In this document: piece by piece, positions 1 to 7,997 of the stretch
Layout of the letters: each line of letters begins with the position of its first letter
How positions within the stretch are numbered: position 1 is the stretch's first letter
Source of the DNA: Croceicoccus sediminis
GTDB lineage: Bacteria; Pseudomonadota; Alphaproteobacteria; Sphingomonadales; Sphingomonadaceae
DNA length: 64,000 bases
Assembly (NCBI RefSeq): GCF_007570835.1
Contig: NZ_SUNC01000004.1
Location: 331,573-395,572, forward strand
Direction of reading: 5' to 3'
The notes under the pieces: generated by a model
What the model was told of the DNA's origin: nothing
Databases searched by the model: none
Seen by the model: only the letters and a program-made list of their open reading frames with translations
Program-made: the position numbers and the translations under genes

Positions 1-10
1 GGAAGACCTG

Positions 11-1096
11 ATGGACGTCGACGATCCGCACCCGCAGTCGCACAGCCCGACCACAATTTCCGACCCCCAGCTACGGTTCGAGGCGCGCAAGGCGCTGGTC
101 TGGTCGCTCGTCGTCGTGCTTGTCGGTACGGCGATCTACATGGCGCAGGCGCTGCTGGTGGTTTTCGGCGGGCTGGTCTTTGCCGCGATCATCGATGGCG
201 GTGCGCGGCTTCTGGGTAAAGTGATCCCGCTCAACCGCGGTGCGCGCATAGCGGTCGTGCTGATTCTGGGCGCGCTCTTTGCCGCGTGGGTGGCCTTCTT
301 CGCGGGAACCCAGCTTGCCGATCAGGCCGCGCAGTTCCCCTCCATCATCGAACAACAGGGCGTTCGCGTCATAAACTGGTTCGAAGCACAGGGCTTTGCC
401 ATCAACGCCGATTCGATGTCCGGCATCGCGCAGCAGGCACTGGGCGGGGTCGGTCAGCTGACCCGTGTGGTCGGCGGCCTGATCGGCGGGGTTACCACGC
501 TGTTCCTGATCCTGATCCTTGGCATCTACATCGTGCTGGAACCACGCCTCTACGAACGCGGCGTCGCTTGGATGCTGCCCGACAACAGCCGGGAAAGCTT
601 TCTCGAAATGGCGGGCAAGATGGCCCACGCCCTACGCCGCCTGATGTTCGGGCGGCTTGTGGGCATGGTCTTCGAAGGCGTCCTGACCTGGGCCGCGCTG
701 GGGCTATATGGCGTACCGCTCGCCGCGCTCCTCGGCCTGTTGACCGGCCTGCTTGCGTTCATCCCGAACATCGGCGCGGTCATTTCCGGCCTGCTGATGG
801 TGCTGGTCGGTTTTTCGGGCGGGACGGACATGGCGCTCTACTGCCTTGGCGTCTATCTCGTGGTGCAGACCTTCGACGGCTATGTCGTCATTCCGATGAT
901 CGCGAAGAAGACCGTCGATCTCGCCCCCGCCCTCGTCCTTGCGATGCAGCTTATCCTGGGCATCCTTTTCGGGATCATCGGCCTTGCTCTGGCCGATCCG
1001 CTGGTCGCCATGTTCAAGGTCATGCTCGAACACCGTAGCGAACGTGCCGGACACGGCACGCCCGATGGCTTCCCCGACGCGGAGACACCCGCCTGA
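11..1096 (+). CDS. AI-2E family transporter (permease)
   Basis: Integral inner-membrane protein of 361 residues from the AI-2E/PerM family (PF01594). The family is named for autoinducer-2 export, but members also act as Na+/H+ antiporters or have no known substrate, so no substrate is assigned. A charged N-terminal tail of about 30 residues precedes a first hydrophobic hairpin (about 31-65). A further helix sits near 80-105, a soluble middle part runs to about 150, and a cluster of helices fills 155-340. The Gly/Pro-rich stretch at about 245-265 (LLAFIPNIGAVISG) is typical of the family. The start is the first ATG after a GGAAG motif at the very edge of the window, so a longer upstream context is unseen. 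Its stop shares one base with the ATG of the next gene, which suggests co-transcription. Confidence 0.85.
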   Translation: MDVDDPHPQSHSPTTISDPQLRFEARKALVWSLVVVLVGTAIYMAQALLVVFGGLVFAAIIDGGARLLGKVIPLNRGARIAVVLILGALFAAWVAFFAGTQLADQAAQFPSIIEQQGVRVINWFEAQGFAINADSMSGIAQQALGGVGQLTRVVGGLIGGVTTLFLILILGIYIVLEPRLYERGVAWMLPDNSRESFLEMAGKMAHALRRLMFGRLVGMVFEGVLTWAALGLYGVPLAALLGLLTGLLAFIPNIGAVISGLLMVLVGFSGGTDMALYCLGVYLVVQTFDGYVVIPMIAKKTVDLAPALVLAMQLILGILFGIIGLALADPLVAMFKVMLEHRSERAGHGTPDGFPDAETPA

Positions 1097-2253
1097 TGGT
1101 TCGCAAGTTTCTCTATTTCATCGCCTTTTGCATCGTCCTGGTCATCATTGCCGGTTTCGTGCTGACGATCTGGTCGAAGGAGCTGACCGAACTGGCCTTT
1201 ACGCCCAAGGGCGATTTCGTGGCGCAGGACCCGTTGACCGGGAACGCCTACGCCGATCCGGACATGTGGATCAGCCGTCCGGGCAACAGTTCGTCCGATC
1301 CCGCCCGCTGGCGGCCCGCCGGCGTGGCGAATGCCGGGACGCCGGCCCGTTCAGCGGTGTTCTTCGTCCACCCCACCAGCTATCTCGAACGCGATGCATG
1401 GAACGCGCCGCTGGACGACCAGGCGGCCAATTCGGGTGCGGAACTGTTCGTGCGCGGGCTGGCCAGTCCGTTCAACCGATCGGTCGAGATTTGGGCCCCG
1501 CGCTATCGCCAGGCCGCGGTCGGTGCCTTCCTGGTATCGGGCGAAAACACGTCCAAGGCCTTCGACCTTGCGTATAACGACATCGCACAGGCCTTCGACT
1601 ATTTCGTGGCGACCACCGGCAAGGACACTCCCATCGTGCTGGCCGGACACAGCCAGGGCGCGCTGCACCTGAAACGGCTGCTGGCCGAAAAGGTCGCGGG
1701 CACGCCGCTTGCCGACAGGATCGTTGCCGCCTATATCGCCGGCTGGCCCGTTTCGATGGAGCGGGACCTGCCTGCCATGGGCCTTCCAGCTTGTGCCACC
1801 GACAGCCAGGCGGGCTGCGTGCTGAGTTGGCAGAGCTATGGCGAGCCGGCCGATCCCGAAGCGCTGTTCGATGCCTACGAACGCGGGCCGACGCTGGACG
1901 GAAAGCCGCTGGACAAGGCCGATACGCTTTGCACCAACCCGATCCTGGGGACGGTCGGCGGGAAGGCTCCGGCCAGTGCCAATCTGGGCACGCTGGTTCC
2001 CAATGGCAATTTTTCGAGCGGAATGCTTGTTCCCGGGGTCGTCCCGGCGCGGTGTTCGGAAGACAACCTGCTGCTGATCGGCACCCCGCCCGCGATGGGC
2101 AACGCGGTGCTGCCGGGTAACAATTACCACGTCTATGACATCCCGCTGTTCTGGATGAACATCCGCCGGGATTTCGCCAACCGGGAAGCCGGGTGGCTGA
2201 AAACGCACGGTAACGCCGCGCCCGCGACTACGGCGAGTGCCCCGGCGCAATGA
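1096..2253 (+). CDS. DUF3089 alpha/beta-hydrolase-like protein
   Basis: A 385-residue protein with one N-terminal membrane anchor (residues about 5-25) and a periplasmic domain of the DUF3089 family, which has an alpha/beta-hydrolase fold. The sequence shows a nucleophile-elbow motif GHSQG with Ser186, preceded by the hydrophobic strand PIVLAGHSQG, and a conserved FFVHPTSY segment at about 89-96. A His near the C-terminus (NNYHVYDIPLFW) could complete a Ser/His/Asp triad. The substrate is unknown. It starts by one-base overlap with the permease gene and ends by an ATGA overlap with ruvX, so all three are probably one transcription unit. Family assignment is good; enzymatic activity is inference. 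Confidence 0.8.
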   Translation: MVRKFLYFIAFCIVLVIIAGFVLTIWSKELTELAFTPKGDFVAQDPLTGNAYADPDMWISRPGNSSSDPARWRPAGVANAGTPARSAVFFVHPTSYLERDAWNAPLDDQAANSGAELFVRGLASPFNRSVEIWAPRYRQAAVGAFLVSGENTSKAFDLAYNDIAQAFDYFVATTGKDTPIVLAGHSQGALHLKRLLAEKVAGTPLADRIVAAYIAGWPVSMERDLPAMGLPACATDSQAGCVLSWQSYGEPADPEALFDAYERGPTLDGKPLDKADTLCTNPILGTVGGKAPASANLGTLVPNGNFSSGMLVPGVVPARCSEDNLLLIGTPPAMGNAVLPGNNYHVYDIPLFWMNIRRDFANREAGWLKTHGNAAPATTASAPAQ

Positions 2254-2723
2254 TCTTCGAAAACGCGCGCGGGTTTTCCGACCTCCTGCCGAACGGCGGT
2301 ATCCTGATTGGGCTCGACCCCGGCACGAAGACGGTGGGTGTGGCGACATGCGATGCGGGATGGCGCTTTGCGACCGCGGGCAAGACCCTGCCGCGCGGCA
2401 AGTTCGGCCCGTTGAAAGAGGCGCTGACGAAACTGGTCACCGAACGCGGCGCTATGGGCTTCGTCATCGGCCTGCCGAAGAACATGGACGGCACCGAAGG
2501 ACCGCGCGCACAGGCGACACGGGCATTGGCGCGAAACCTCGATGCCGCGTTCGATCTGCCGATACTGTTGTGGGATGAACGCCTGTCCACTGTCGGCGCC
2601 GAACGCGCGATGATCGAACAGGACATGAGCCGCGCCAAACGGGCCGAACGCATCGACTCTCACGCGGCAGCCATCATCCTGCAGGGCGCGCTCGACGCGC
2701 TGGTTCAGGACGGGCTGGGATAA
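2250..2723 (+). CDS. ruvX: Holliday junction resolvase-like protein RuvX/YqgF
   Basis: 157 residues, the usual length for the YqgF/RuvX family (RNase H fold), which acts in 16S rRNA 5'-end maturation and/or Holliday-junction processing. Visible motifs are the first strand LIGLDPGTKTVGVA with the metal-binding Asp, the FVIGLPKNMDGTEG loop, and LLWDERLSTVGAER with the second acidic patch. A final Asp lies in the segment ending SHAAAIILQGALD. The ATG overlaps the stop of the DUF3089 gene (ATGA), which fixes the start. A GC-rich hairpin follows directly after the stop, between this gene and the convergent small gene. Confidence 0.92.
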   Translation: MIFENARGFSDLLPNGGILIGLDPGTKTVGVATCDAGWRFATAGKTLPRGKFGPLKEALTKLVTERGAMGFVIGLPKNMDGTEGPRAQATRALARNLDAAFDLPILLWDERLSTVGAERAMIEQDMSRAKRAERIDSHAAAIILQGALDALVQDGLG

Positions 2724-2729
2724 AGGTGC

Positions 2730-2761
2730 GATCCCCCTGCCCGGCACTGCGGGCAGGGATC
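2730..2761. terminator. Hairpin between convergent ruvX and small peptide gene
   Basis: Inverted repeat of about 12 bp, GATCCCTGCCCG type with two bulged C residues on the left arm, and loop GCACTG. It fills the gap between two convergent genes (stops at 2723 and 2774). There is no strong T-tract on the plus strand and only CCTTTA on the minus strand, so it is a probable bidirectional, weakly intrinsic terminator. Confidence 0.5.
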
Positions 2762-2773
2762 ACGCGAGAAGGA

Positions 2774-2872
2774 TTAGGCCTTGGCTTCGTCCTGGGCGGC
2801 GATCTGCTTGGTCGCCCAAACCGAAGCTGCAAAGCTGATGCCGACGCCTGCGGCTGCTATTGCTACGATCAT
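2774..2872 (-). CDS. Small single-pass membrane peptide (32 aa)
   Basis: A short gene encoding 32 residues. It begins MIVAIAAAGVGISFAASVW, a hydrophobic Ala/Gly helix that could span the membrane. A short polar tail follows, with Lys22, Gln23, Asp28, Glu29 and Lys31. The start is supported by a clear AGGAG ribosome-binding site seven bases upstream of the ATG (minus strand). It lies convergent to ruvX behind a hairpin and downstream of the siroheme-synthase gene with a gap of about 100 bp. I do not recognise a family. The strong Shine-Dalgarno site and the single-helix composition favour a real gene over chance. Confidence 0.6.
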   Translation of the reverse strand: MIVAIAAAGVGISFAASVWATKQIAAQDEAKA

Positions 2873-2973
2873 GACTGGTCTCCTGGTTGGTCTCTTACTT
2901 GCAGGTAACGAGATATGTCAGGAACCTTGCAAAGCCGTTAACGCTGATGAGGGCCGAACCCCTGCACATCCGG

Positions 2974-3738
2974 TCAGGAAAGGCGCAGCACCACGACAAG
3001 GCCATCGTGCGCCGTGTCGGAGAGGTCCGTGCGCACCGCATCGGCGCGGGCGCGGACCAGAAGCGCATCGGGCACGGCGGGATCATGAGCGATGACATCG
3101 GCGCTGCCCAGAAGGCGCGCTTCGCGTAGGGTGAGGTCGTCGGGATCGGTGGAACGCAGCACCACTTCGTGCAGCCCGCCCGGCGCAGTGTCGGCATCCG
3201 ATTTGAGCCAGTTTTCGACCGCATGGTCGTCCTGCACGGCCATGATGTCGAGCGTTCCGCCTTCATCCAGTGCAGCGTCCAGCGCGCGGCGGCGTTCGGC
3301 GGCGCCCGGCCAGCGCTCCTTCATCGCCGCCCGCGCATCGCGCAGCGCGAGGGCAAGCCTGCCCAGCCCTTGCGGCAGCAGCCGTTCGATTCGCAGGCGC
3401 AAGATCTTGGCAAGCCCGGCAGAGGCACCGCCTGTGCCCACCGCAATCAGCACCGGATCGCGGTCCACGATCGACGGCACGGTGAAATCGCATAGCGCGG
3501 GCTTGTCGGTGACGTTGACCAAAAGCCCCCGGCAGCGCAGCCGGATGGCCGCGGCCTCGGCATCGCGGTCGTCCTCTACCACGACGAAGCCCAGGACGGC
3601 GTGGTGTGCCTCCGGCTCTCCGACGCATTCCCCGCCCGCGCGTTCGATCAGGCGGCGTTTCGCGTCGGCCGCCTCCCCTTGCCCCAGCACGACGACCTTG
3701 CGGCCCGAAATGCGGAAGAAGAGTGGAAGGGACTGCAT
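2974..3738 (-). CDS. Siroheme synthase N-terminal type (precorrin-2 dehydrogenase / sirohydrochlorin ferrochelatase)
   Basis: A 254-residue cytoplasmic protein matching the CysG N-terminal (Met8-like) module, which oxidises precorrin-2 with NAD+ and inserts Fe2+ to give siroheme, the cofactor of sulfite and nitrite reductases. The N-terminus has a Rossmann strand and the NAD motif G19-Q-G21-E-A-A24. Next comes LVNVTDKPALCDFTVPSIV, then VGTGGASAGLAKILR, which matches the conserved TGG.SP.LA..LR block of the family. The SUMT methyltransferase domain of full CysG is absent, so uroporphyrinogen methylation must come from another gene. About 60 residues at the C-terminus go beyond the standard module. 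It is the last gene of the argH / lipoprotein / lysA run, 10 bp after lysA. Confidence 0.82.
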   Translation of the reverse strand: MQSLPLFFRISGRKVVVLGQGEAADAKRRLIERAGGECVGEPEAHHAVLGFVVVEDDRDAEAAAIRLRCRGLLVNVTDKPALCDFTVPSIVDRDPVLIAVGTGGASAGLAKILRLRIERLLPQGLGRLALALRDARAAMKERWPGAAERRRALDAALDEGGTLDIMAVQDDHAVENWLKSDADTAPGGLHEVVLRSTDPDDLTLREARLLGSADVIAHDPAVPDALLVRARADAVRTDLSDTAHDGLVVVLRLS

Positions 3739-3748
3739 CGGCGCGGCC

Positions 3749-5008
3749 TTACTTCAGCCAGTCCGGGACCTGTTCGGCCGCAAGGATCGTGGCCGGCTCG
3801 ATGCGGTTGGCGACGACGCTAAACCTGTCCCCATTCACCAGCACTTCGGGCACCAGCGGACGGGAATTGTATGTGTTCGCCATCGTCGCGCCATAGGCCC
3901 CCGCCGTACGGAAGGCGACCAGATCGCCGGTCGTCACCGCGTCCATCTCACGGTTCTTGGCAAAGGTATCCGAACTTTCGCAGATCGGGCCGACGACGTT
4001 CGCGGTCATCGTCTCGCCATTCGGACAGACGGCCACGCAATCGTGCCAGGCATCGTACATGGCCGGACGGGCGAGATCGTTCATCGCCGCGTCGACCACC
4101 ACGAAGGGATTATTCGCGCCGCGCTTCACGCGCACGACCTTGCTGACCAGCACGCCCGAATTGCCGGTGATGACGCGGCCCGGTTCGAACATGACGGTGA
4201 CGTCCCAATCCTTCACGACTTCGGCCACCATCGCGGCATAGTCGTCGGGACCGGGAAGCTGTTCGCCCACGCGGTAGGGCACGCCCAGACCGCCGCCCAG
4301 ATCGACGTGCGTGATAGTGTGGCCCGCCGCGCGAAGGTCCGCCAGCAGCACGCCCATCTTGGTGAAAGCGGCACGGCTGGGGTCGAGGTTGGTGATCTGG
4401 CTGCCGATGTGAACCGCCAGACCCCGCAAGTTCATGCCCGGCAGCGCTGACAAGCGTGCGAAAATGTCCTTCGCGGCGAAATAGGGCACGCCAAACTTGT
4501 TGTCGGCCTTGCCGGTGCTGATCTTGTCGTGCGTCCCGGCATCGACGTCGGGATTGACGCGCAGAGCCGCAGTCGCGGTCAGGCCCTTTTCATGCGCGAT
4601 GCGGGCAAGCTCGATGCCCTCTTCCTCGCTCTCAAGGTTGAACTGGCCGATGCCCGATTCCAGCGCCTCTGCCATTTCCTCGTCGGTCTTGCCGACACCG
4701 GAAAAGACGATGTCCGCGCCCGGAATGCCTGCAGCCAGCGCGCGGCGCGCCTCGCCGATCGAAACGACGTCCGCGCCGAAGCCTTCTTCCTTCAGCACGC
4801 GCAATACGGCGAGGTTCGGGTTCGATTTCACCGCAAAGGCGAAATGCGTGCTGGGCAGGATCGAAAGCGCCTCGCGAAACACGCGAGCATGGCGGCGCAG
4901 GGTCGCTTCGGAATAGACGTAGACGGGCGTGCCCACCGCTTCGGCAATTGTCGGCAGGGCCACGTCCTCGGCGTGGAGCACGCCGTTCTTTACCTGGAAA
5001 TGGTCCAC
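3749..5008 (-). CDS. lysA: Diaminopimelate decarboxylase
   Basis: PLP-dependent enzyme of 419 residues that decarboxylates meso-diaminopimelate to L-lysine, the last lysine step. Visible motifs are YVYSEATLRRHA near the N-terminus, HFAFAVKSNPN with the PLP-binding Lys, the HIGSQ segment, LGGGLGVPY (phosphate-binding glycine loop), FEPGRVITGNSGVL, and CESSDTFAKNR with the catalytic Cys from the neighbouring subunit. I chose the GTG at 5008 because it gives the canonical MDHF start and family length. It lies one base beyond the TGA of the upstream lipoprotein gene. An upstream reading-frame extension is only antisense-like, low-quality protein. The argH / lipoprotein / lysA order is common in alphaproteobacteria. 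Confidence 0.95.
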   Translation of the reverse strand: MDHFQVKNGVLHAEDVALPTIAEAVGTPVYVYSEATLRRHARVFREALSILPSTHFAFAVKSNPNLAVLRVLKEEGFGADVVSIGEARRALAAGIPGADIVFSGVGKTDEEMAEALESGIGQFNLESEEEGIELARIAHEKGLTATAALRVNPDVDAGTHDKISTGKADNKFGVPYFAAKDIFARLSALPGMNLRGLAVHIGSQITNLDPSRAAFTKMGVLLADLRAAGHTITHVDLGGGLGVPYRVGEQLPGPDDYAAMVAEVVKDWDVTVMFEPGRVITGNSGVLVSKVVRVKRGANNPFVVVDAAMNDLARPAMYDAWHDCVAVCPNGETMTANVVGPICESSDTFAKNREMDAVTTGDLVAFRTAGAYGATMANTYNSRPLVPEVLVNGDRFSVVANRIEPATILAAEQVPDWLK

Positions 5009-5009
5009 G

Positions 5010-5261
5010 TCAGCCCTCCGGCGGCAGGTCGAAGGGGTCCTGCTCCCGCTCTTCCGAACGGGTGCGCAGTTCCACGCTGCGTTCAGGCGCAGCCTGCGCG
5101 GGACGTTCCAGCAGGTCGTCGGCATCGGGCTGCGTATCGGCGCCATAGGGCGTCGGCGGCAGCGAAGCACCTTCGACGGGGCGCAAGTCGGTTTCGCGCG
5201 CGCACCCAGACAGGGCCAGCACTGCCAGCGCGCTGCCGATGATGGCGTTACGGATCGTCAT
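5010..5261 (-). CDS. Small lipoprotein between argH and lysA (LptM/YifL-like position)
   Basis: 83 residues. A lipoprotein signal peptide ends in the lipobox LSGC (Cys20): basic MTIRN, then hydrophobic [12 protein letters not shown]. The rest is acidic, Pro-rich and probably unstructured. Small lipoproteins at this argH / lysA position are common in proteobacteria, and the related LptM (YifL) assists LptD maturation. The sequence here is longer than YifL, so I give only the positional resemblance. The ATG overlaps the argH stop as ATGA, which implies translational coupling; the stop is one base from the lysA GTG. Confidence 0.8.
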   Translation of the reverse strand: MTIRNAIIGSALAVLALSGCARETDLRPVEGASLPPTPYGADTQPDADDLLERPAQAAPERSVELRTRSEEREQDPFDLPPEG

Positions 5262-6688
5262 GCGCCCTGCTCCATTCCCAGAACCTTGCGGGCCTCTGCC
5301 ACGCGCTTTGCGACTTCGGACGGAGCGGTGCCGCCATGGCTGCACCGCGCGGCGACCGATGCCTCGACCGAAAGGGCATCATAGACCCGTTCGTCGATCC
5401 GCGCATCGATGGCTTTCAATTCGTCCATCGCAAGCTGGTCGAGTGCGACGCCCTTGCTTTCGGCAAGCTTGACCGCAGCGCCGGTGATGTGATGCGCCTC
5501 GCGGAACGGAATGTCCGCCTGTCGGACCAGCCAGTCGGCCAAATCGGTCGCGGTGGCATAGCCTAGTTCGGCGGCCTGACGCATCCGGTCCGTCTTGAAC
5601 GTCGCGTCGGCGACCATGCCGGTCATCGCCGCGATCGACAGCGCCAGCAGCGATGCCGCCTCGAACACCGGCGGCTTGTCGTCCTGCATGTCCTTCGAAT
5701 AGGCGAGCGGCAGCCCCTTCATCGTGACCATCAGGCTGGTCAGGCATCCGACGATCCGCCCCGCATGGCCGCGCACCAGTTCGGCCGCGTCGGGGTTCTT
5801 CTTCTGCGGCATGATCGAGCTGCCGGTAGACAGCGTATCGGGCATCCGCACGAAGCCGAAGGGCTGACTGGCCCAGATGATCATTTCTTCGGCCAGACGC
5901 GAAAGGTGCAGCGAACATTGCGCCGCGGCCTGCAGGTAATCCAGTGCGAAATCACGGTCCGACACGGCATCTAGGCTGTTGTCGGTCGGCTTGTCGAAGC
6001 CCAGCTCGCCTGCGGTGCTGTCACGGTCCAGCGGGAAACCTGTACCCGCCAGCGCCGCACTGCCCAGCGGGCATTCGTTCATGCGCGTGCGGGCATCGGC
6101 AAAGCGCGAACGGTCGCGGCGGAACATCTCGTAATAGGCCATGAGATGATGGCCCAGCGTCACCGGCTGCGCGGTCTGAAGGTGGGTAAATCCGGGCATG
6201 ATGCTGTCGGCGTTCTCACCCGCCCGCGTTACCAGCGCCCGCTGCAAGGCCAGCAGCCCCGCATCCGCCTGATCCATCGCGTCGCGCACCCAGAGGCGGA
6301 AATCGGTCGCCACCTGGTCGTTGCGGCTGCGCGCGGTGTGCAAGCGCCCGGCCGCAGCGCCGATCAGCTGGGTCAAGCGATCCTCGGTCACCATGTGGAT
6401 GTCTTCGAGGTCCCAGTTTTCGGGAACCCCGTTAGCTTCATATTCGGCAGCGACCTGATCGAGCCCGTCCGAAATCAGCTTCATGTCGTCTGCCGACACG
6501 ATACCCTGCTTGCCCAGCATCGCGACATGGGCCTTGCTGGCGGCGATGTCCTGTCGCCACATGGCCTTGTCGAAGGGTATGGAGGCGTTTATCTCGCGCA
6601 TGATCGCGGACGGTCCTTCGGCGAAACGTCCGCCCCACATCTGGTTCGCCTGACCGCCGCCTGCACCGGAGCCCGAATTGCCCGTCAT
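5258..6688 (-). CDS. argH: Argininosuccinate lyase
   Basis: 476 residues. It cleaves argininosuccinate to arginine and fumarate. Motifs are [11 protein letters not shown] at the N-terminus, [31 protein letters not shown] ([17 protein letters not shown]) with the catalytic His, and the superfamily signature [14 protein letters not shown] with the catalytic Ser loop. I use the ATG at 6688, giving a Gly-rich leader before MWGGRF. The alternative ATG at the MWGGRF methionine (6640) would remove an 11-bp overlap with the divergent TlpA-type gene. Downstream it is coupled to the lipoprotein gene by ATGA. Confidence 0.94.
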   Translation of the reverse strand: MTGNSGSGAGGGQANQMWGGRFAEGPSAIMREINASIPFDKAMWRQDIAASKAHVAMLGKQGIVSADDMKLISDGLDQVAAEYEANGVPENWDLEDIHMVTEDRLTQLIGAAAGRLHTARSRNDQVATDFRLWVRDAMDQADAGLLALQRALVTRAGENADSIMPGFTHLQTAQPVTLGHHLMAYYEMFRRDRSRFADARTRMNECPLGSAALAGTGFPLDRDSTAGELGFDKPTDNSLDAVSDRDFALDYLQAAAQCSLHLSRLAEEMIIWASQPFGFVRMPDTLSTGSSIMPQKKNPDAAELVRGHAGRIVGCLTSLMVTMKGLPLAYSKDMQDDKPPVFEAASLLALSIAAMTGMVADATFKTDRMRQAAELGYATATDLADWLVRQADIPFREAHHITGAAVKLAESKGVALDQLAMDELKAIDARIDERVYDALSVEASVAARCSHGGTAPSEVAKRVAEARKVLGMEQGA

Positions 6689-7295
6689 CGAAATAAACCC
6701 GTCCTTCAAGTTTTTCGCCGGAATCGCGCTGGCCTGCACCGTACCGGCAATCGCCGCGTGCGATAGGCAAAGCGAGGCTCCGGAGCAACCTGAAGCATCA
6801 GCCAAAGCAGAAGCGAACGCGGCGCAAGGCGGCGAGAGCGAGTTCAACGGCACGCTCGACATTTCCACACGCGGTCAGGAAATGCCCGATCTTACCATTA
6901 CGCTGCCCGACGGGACTTCGAAGAAAATAAGCGATTTCAAGGGTAAACCGTTGCTTGTGAACCTGTGGGCGACGTGGTGCGGACCGTGCGTGCTGGAAAT
7001 GCCGATGCTGGACGAACTGGCCGGTCGCTATCCCGACAAGCTGAAAGTCATCGTCGTTTCGCAAGACATGGACGGGGCCGAAACGGTCGAGCCGTGGTTC
7101 GCGGAGAAAGATTTCGCCAATCTGGAGCCGTGGCTGGACCCGAACAACGACCTGGGTTTTTCCTACGCCACCGGGATGTTGCCCACGACCGTGCTTTACG
7201 ATGCCGACGGCAAGGAAGTCTGGCGCATGATCGGCGGGCACGACTGGTCCGGCGCGCGGACCGAGGCGATGCTGGCGGACACGATCGGAGGCTGA
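6678..7295 (+). CDS. TlpA/ResA-type thiol-disulfide oxidoreductase lipoprotein
   Basis: 205 residues. The N-terminal signal peptide ends with lipobox IAAC (Cys28), so the protein is probably anchored in the periplasm. An acidic Ala/Glu-rich linker (about 30-60) leads to a thioredoxin-like domain with the active site W-A-T-W-C-G-P-C (about 96-103) and the cis-Pro segment [13 protein letters not shown]. Proteins of this group reduce periplasmic disulfides, for example in cytochrome c maturation; the partner here is unknown. No ATG or GTG precedes the signal peptide. A TTG at 6678 with GGAG six bases upstream is the best start, and it overlaps the divergent argH start by 11 bp. Confidence 0.83.
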   Translation: MPVIEINPSFKFFAGIALACTVPAIAACDRQSEAPEQPEASAKAEANAAQGGESEFNGTLDISTRGQEMPDLTITLPDGTSKKISDFKGKPLLVNLWATWCGPCVLEMPMLDELAGRYPDKLKVIVVSQDMDGAETVEPWFAEKDFANLEPWLDPNNDLGFSYATGMLPTTVLYDADGKEVWRMIGGHDWSGARTEAMLADTIGG

Positions 7296-7301
7296 GCCCC
7301 C

Positions 7302-7940
7302 TTATGCCCCTGCGGGCGGGACTGCCGCGTCGAGCTCCTTGGCGATCAGCACGGCCTGCGTGCGGTTCACGACGCCCAGGCGGCGGAAGATCGCGGTCAT
7401 GTGCGCTTTCACCGTCGCTTCGGAAATGTCCATTTCGTGGGCGATCTGCTTGTTCAGCTTGCCTTCGGAAACCAGCGTCAAAATGCGGCGCTGCGCCGGG
7501 GTCAGGCGGGCCAGCTTTTCTAGGTTGCTGGCATCCTGCTCGGTCACCTCACCCTCTTCGGGAAACCAGTAGTCCCCTTCGGCCACGGCGGTCAGTGCCT
7601 CTCTCATCAAGGGTAGCGGCGCGCTTTTCGGGATGAAGGCGGCGGCACCCAGTTCGCGGGCGCCGCGCCTTACTTTCGCGTCCTCGCTGGCGGACACGAT
7701 GACGATGGGAACGGCCGGAAAGTCCTGGCGGAAGGCCATCAACGTCTGCAGCCCGGCGCTGTCCGCCATGTGCAGGTCCAGCGTCAGCAGCTCGACATCG
7801 CCTCGGCCCACCTCGGCGCGGGCAGAGGCGGCGTCGGCCACCTCCACCACGTCGCGGCCCGGCCACGATTGTTCGACACATCCGCGCACCGCTGCACGCA
7901 GCAGCGGATGGTCATCGGCGATTACGATCCGCCCGGTCAT
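7302..7940 (-). CDS. LuxR-family response regulator, CrbR/ErdR-like
   Basis: About 212 residues from the ATG at 7940. A receiver domain comes first: IVIADDHPLLR acidic pair, phospho-acceptor Asp in LLTLDLHMADSAGL, and the Lys in AFIPKSAP. A C-terminal LuxR/NarL helix-turn-helix follows: LTPAQRRILTLVSEGKLNKQIAHEMDISEATVKAHM. Regulators of this type (CrbR in Vibrio, ErdR in Pseudomonas) activate acetyl-CoA synthetase genes. This gene lies directly downstream of acs on the same strand, which supports that role. No partner kinase gene is nearby; the known partner CrbS is a large solute-symporter kinase usually encoded elsewhere. The alternative upstream start is a TTG at 7973. Confidence 0.85.
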   Translation of the reverse strand: MTGRIVIADDHPLLRAAVRGCVEQSWPGRDVVEVADAASARAEVGRGDVELLTLDLHMADSAGLQTLMAFRQDFPAVPIVIVSASEDAKVRRGARELGAAAFIPKSAPLPLMREALTAVAEGDYWFPEEGEVTEQDASNLEKLARLTPAQRRILTLVSEGKLNKQIAHEMDISEATVKAHMTAIFRRLGVVNRTQAVLIAKELDAAVPPAGA

Positions 7941-7997
7941 TTCCTTCCCCCCCACGATCAGGCCCTCTCCCAAGGACTGTCGACAACGCCTAAAAAC

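Noticed and set aside
3092..4450. 452-residue plus-strand frame
   Set aside because: Antisense to the siroheme-synthase and lysA genes, both clear by motifs; composition is Arg/Ser-rich noise.
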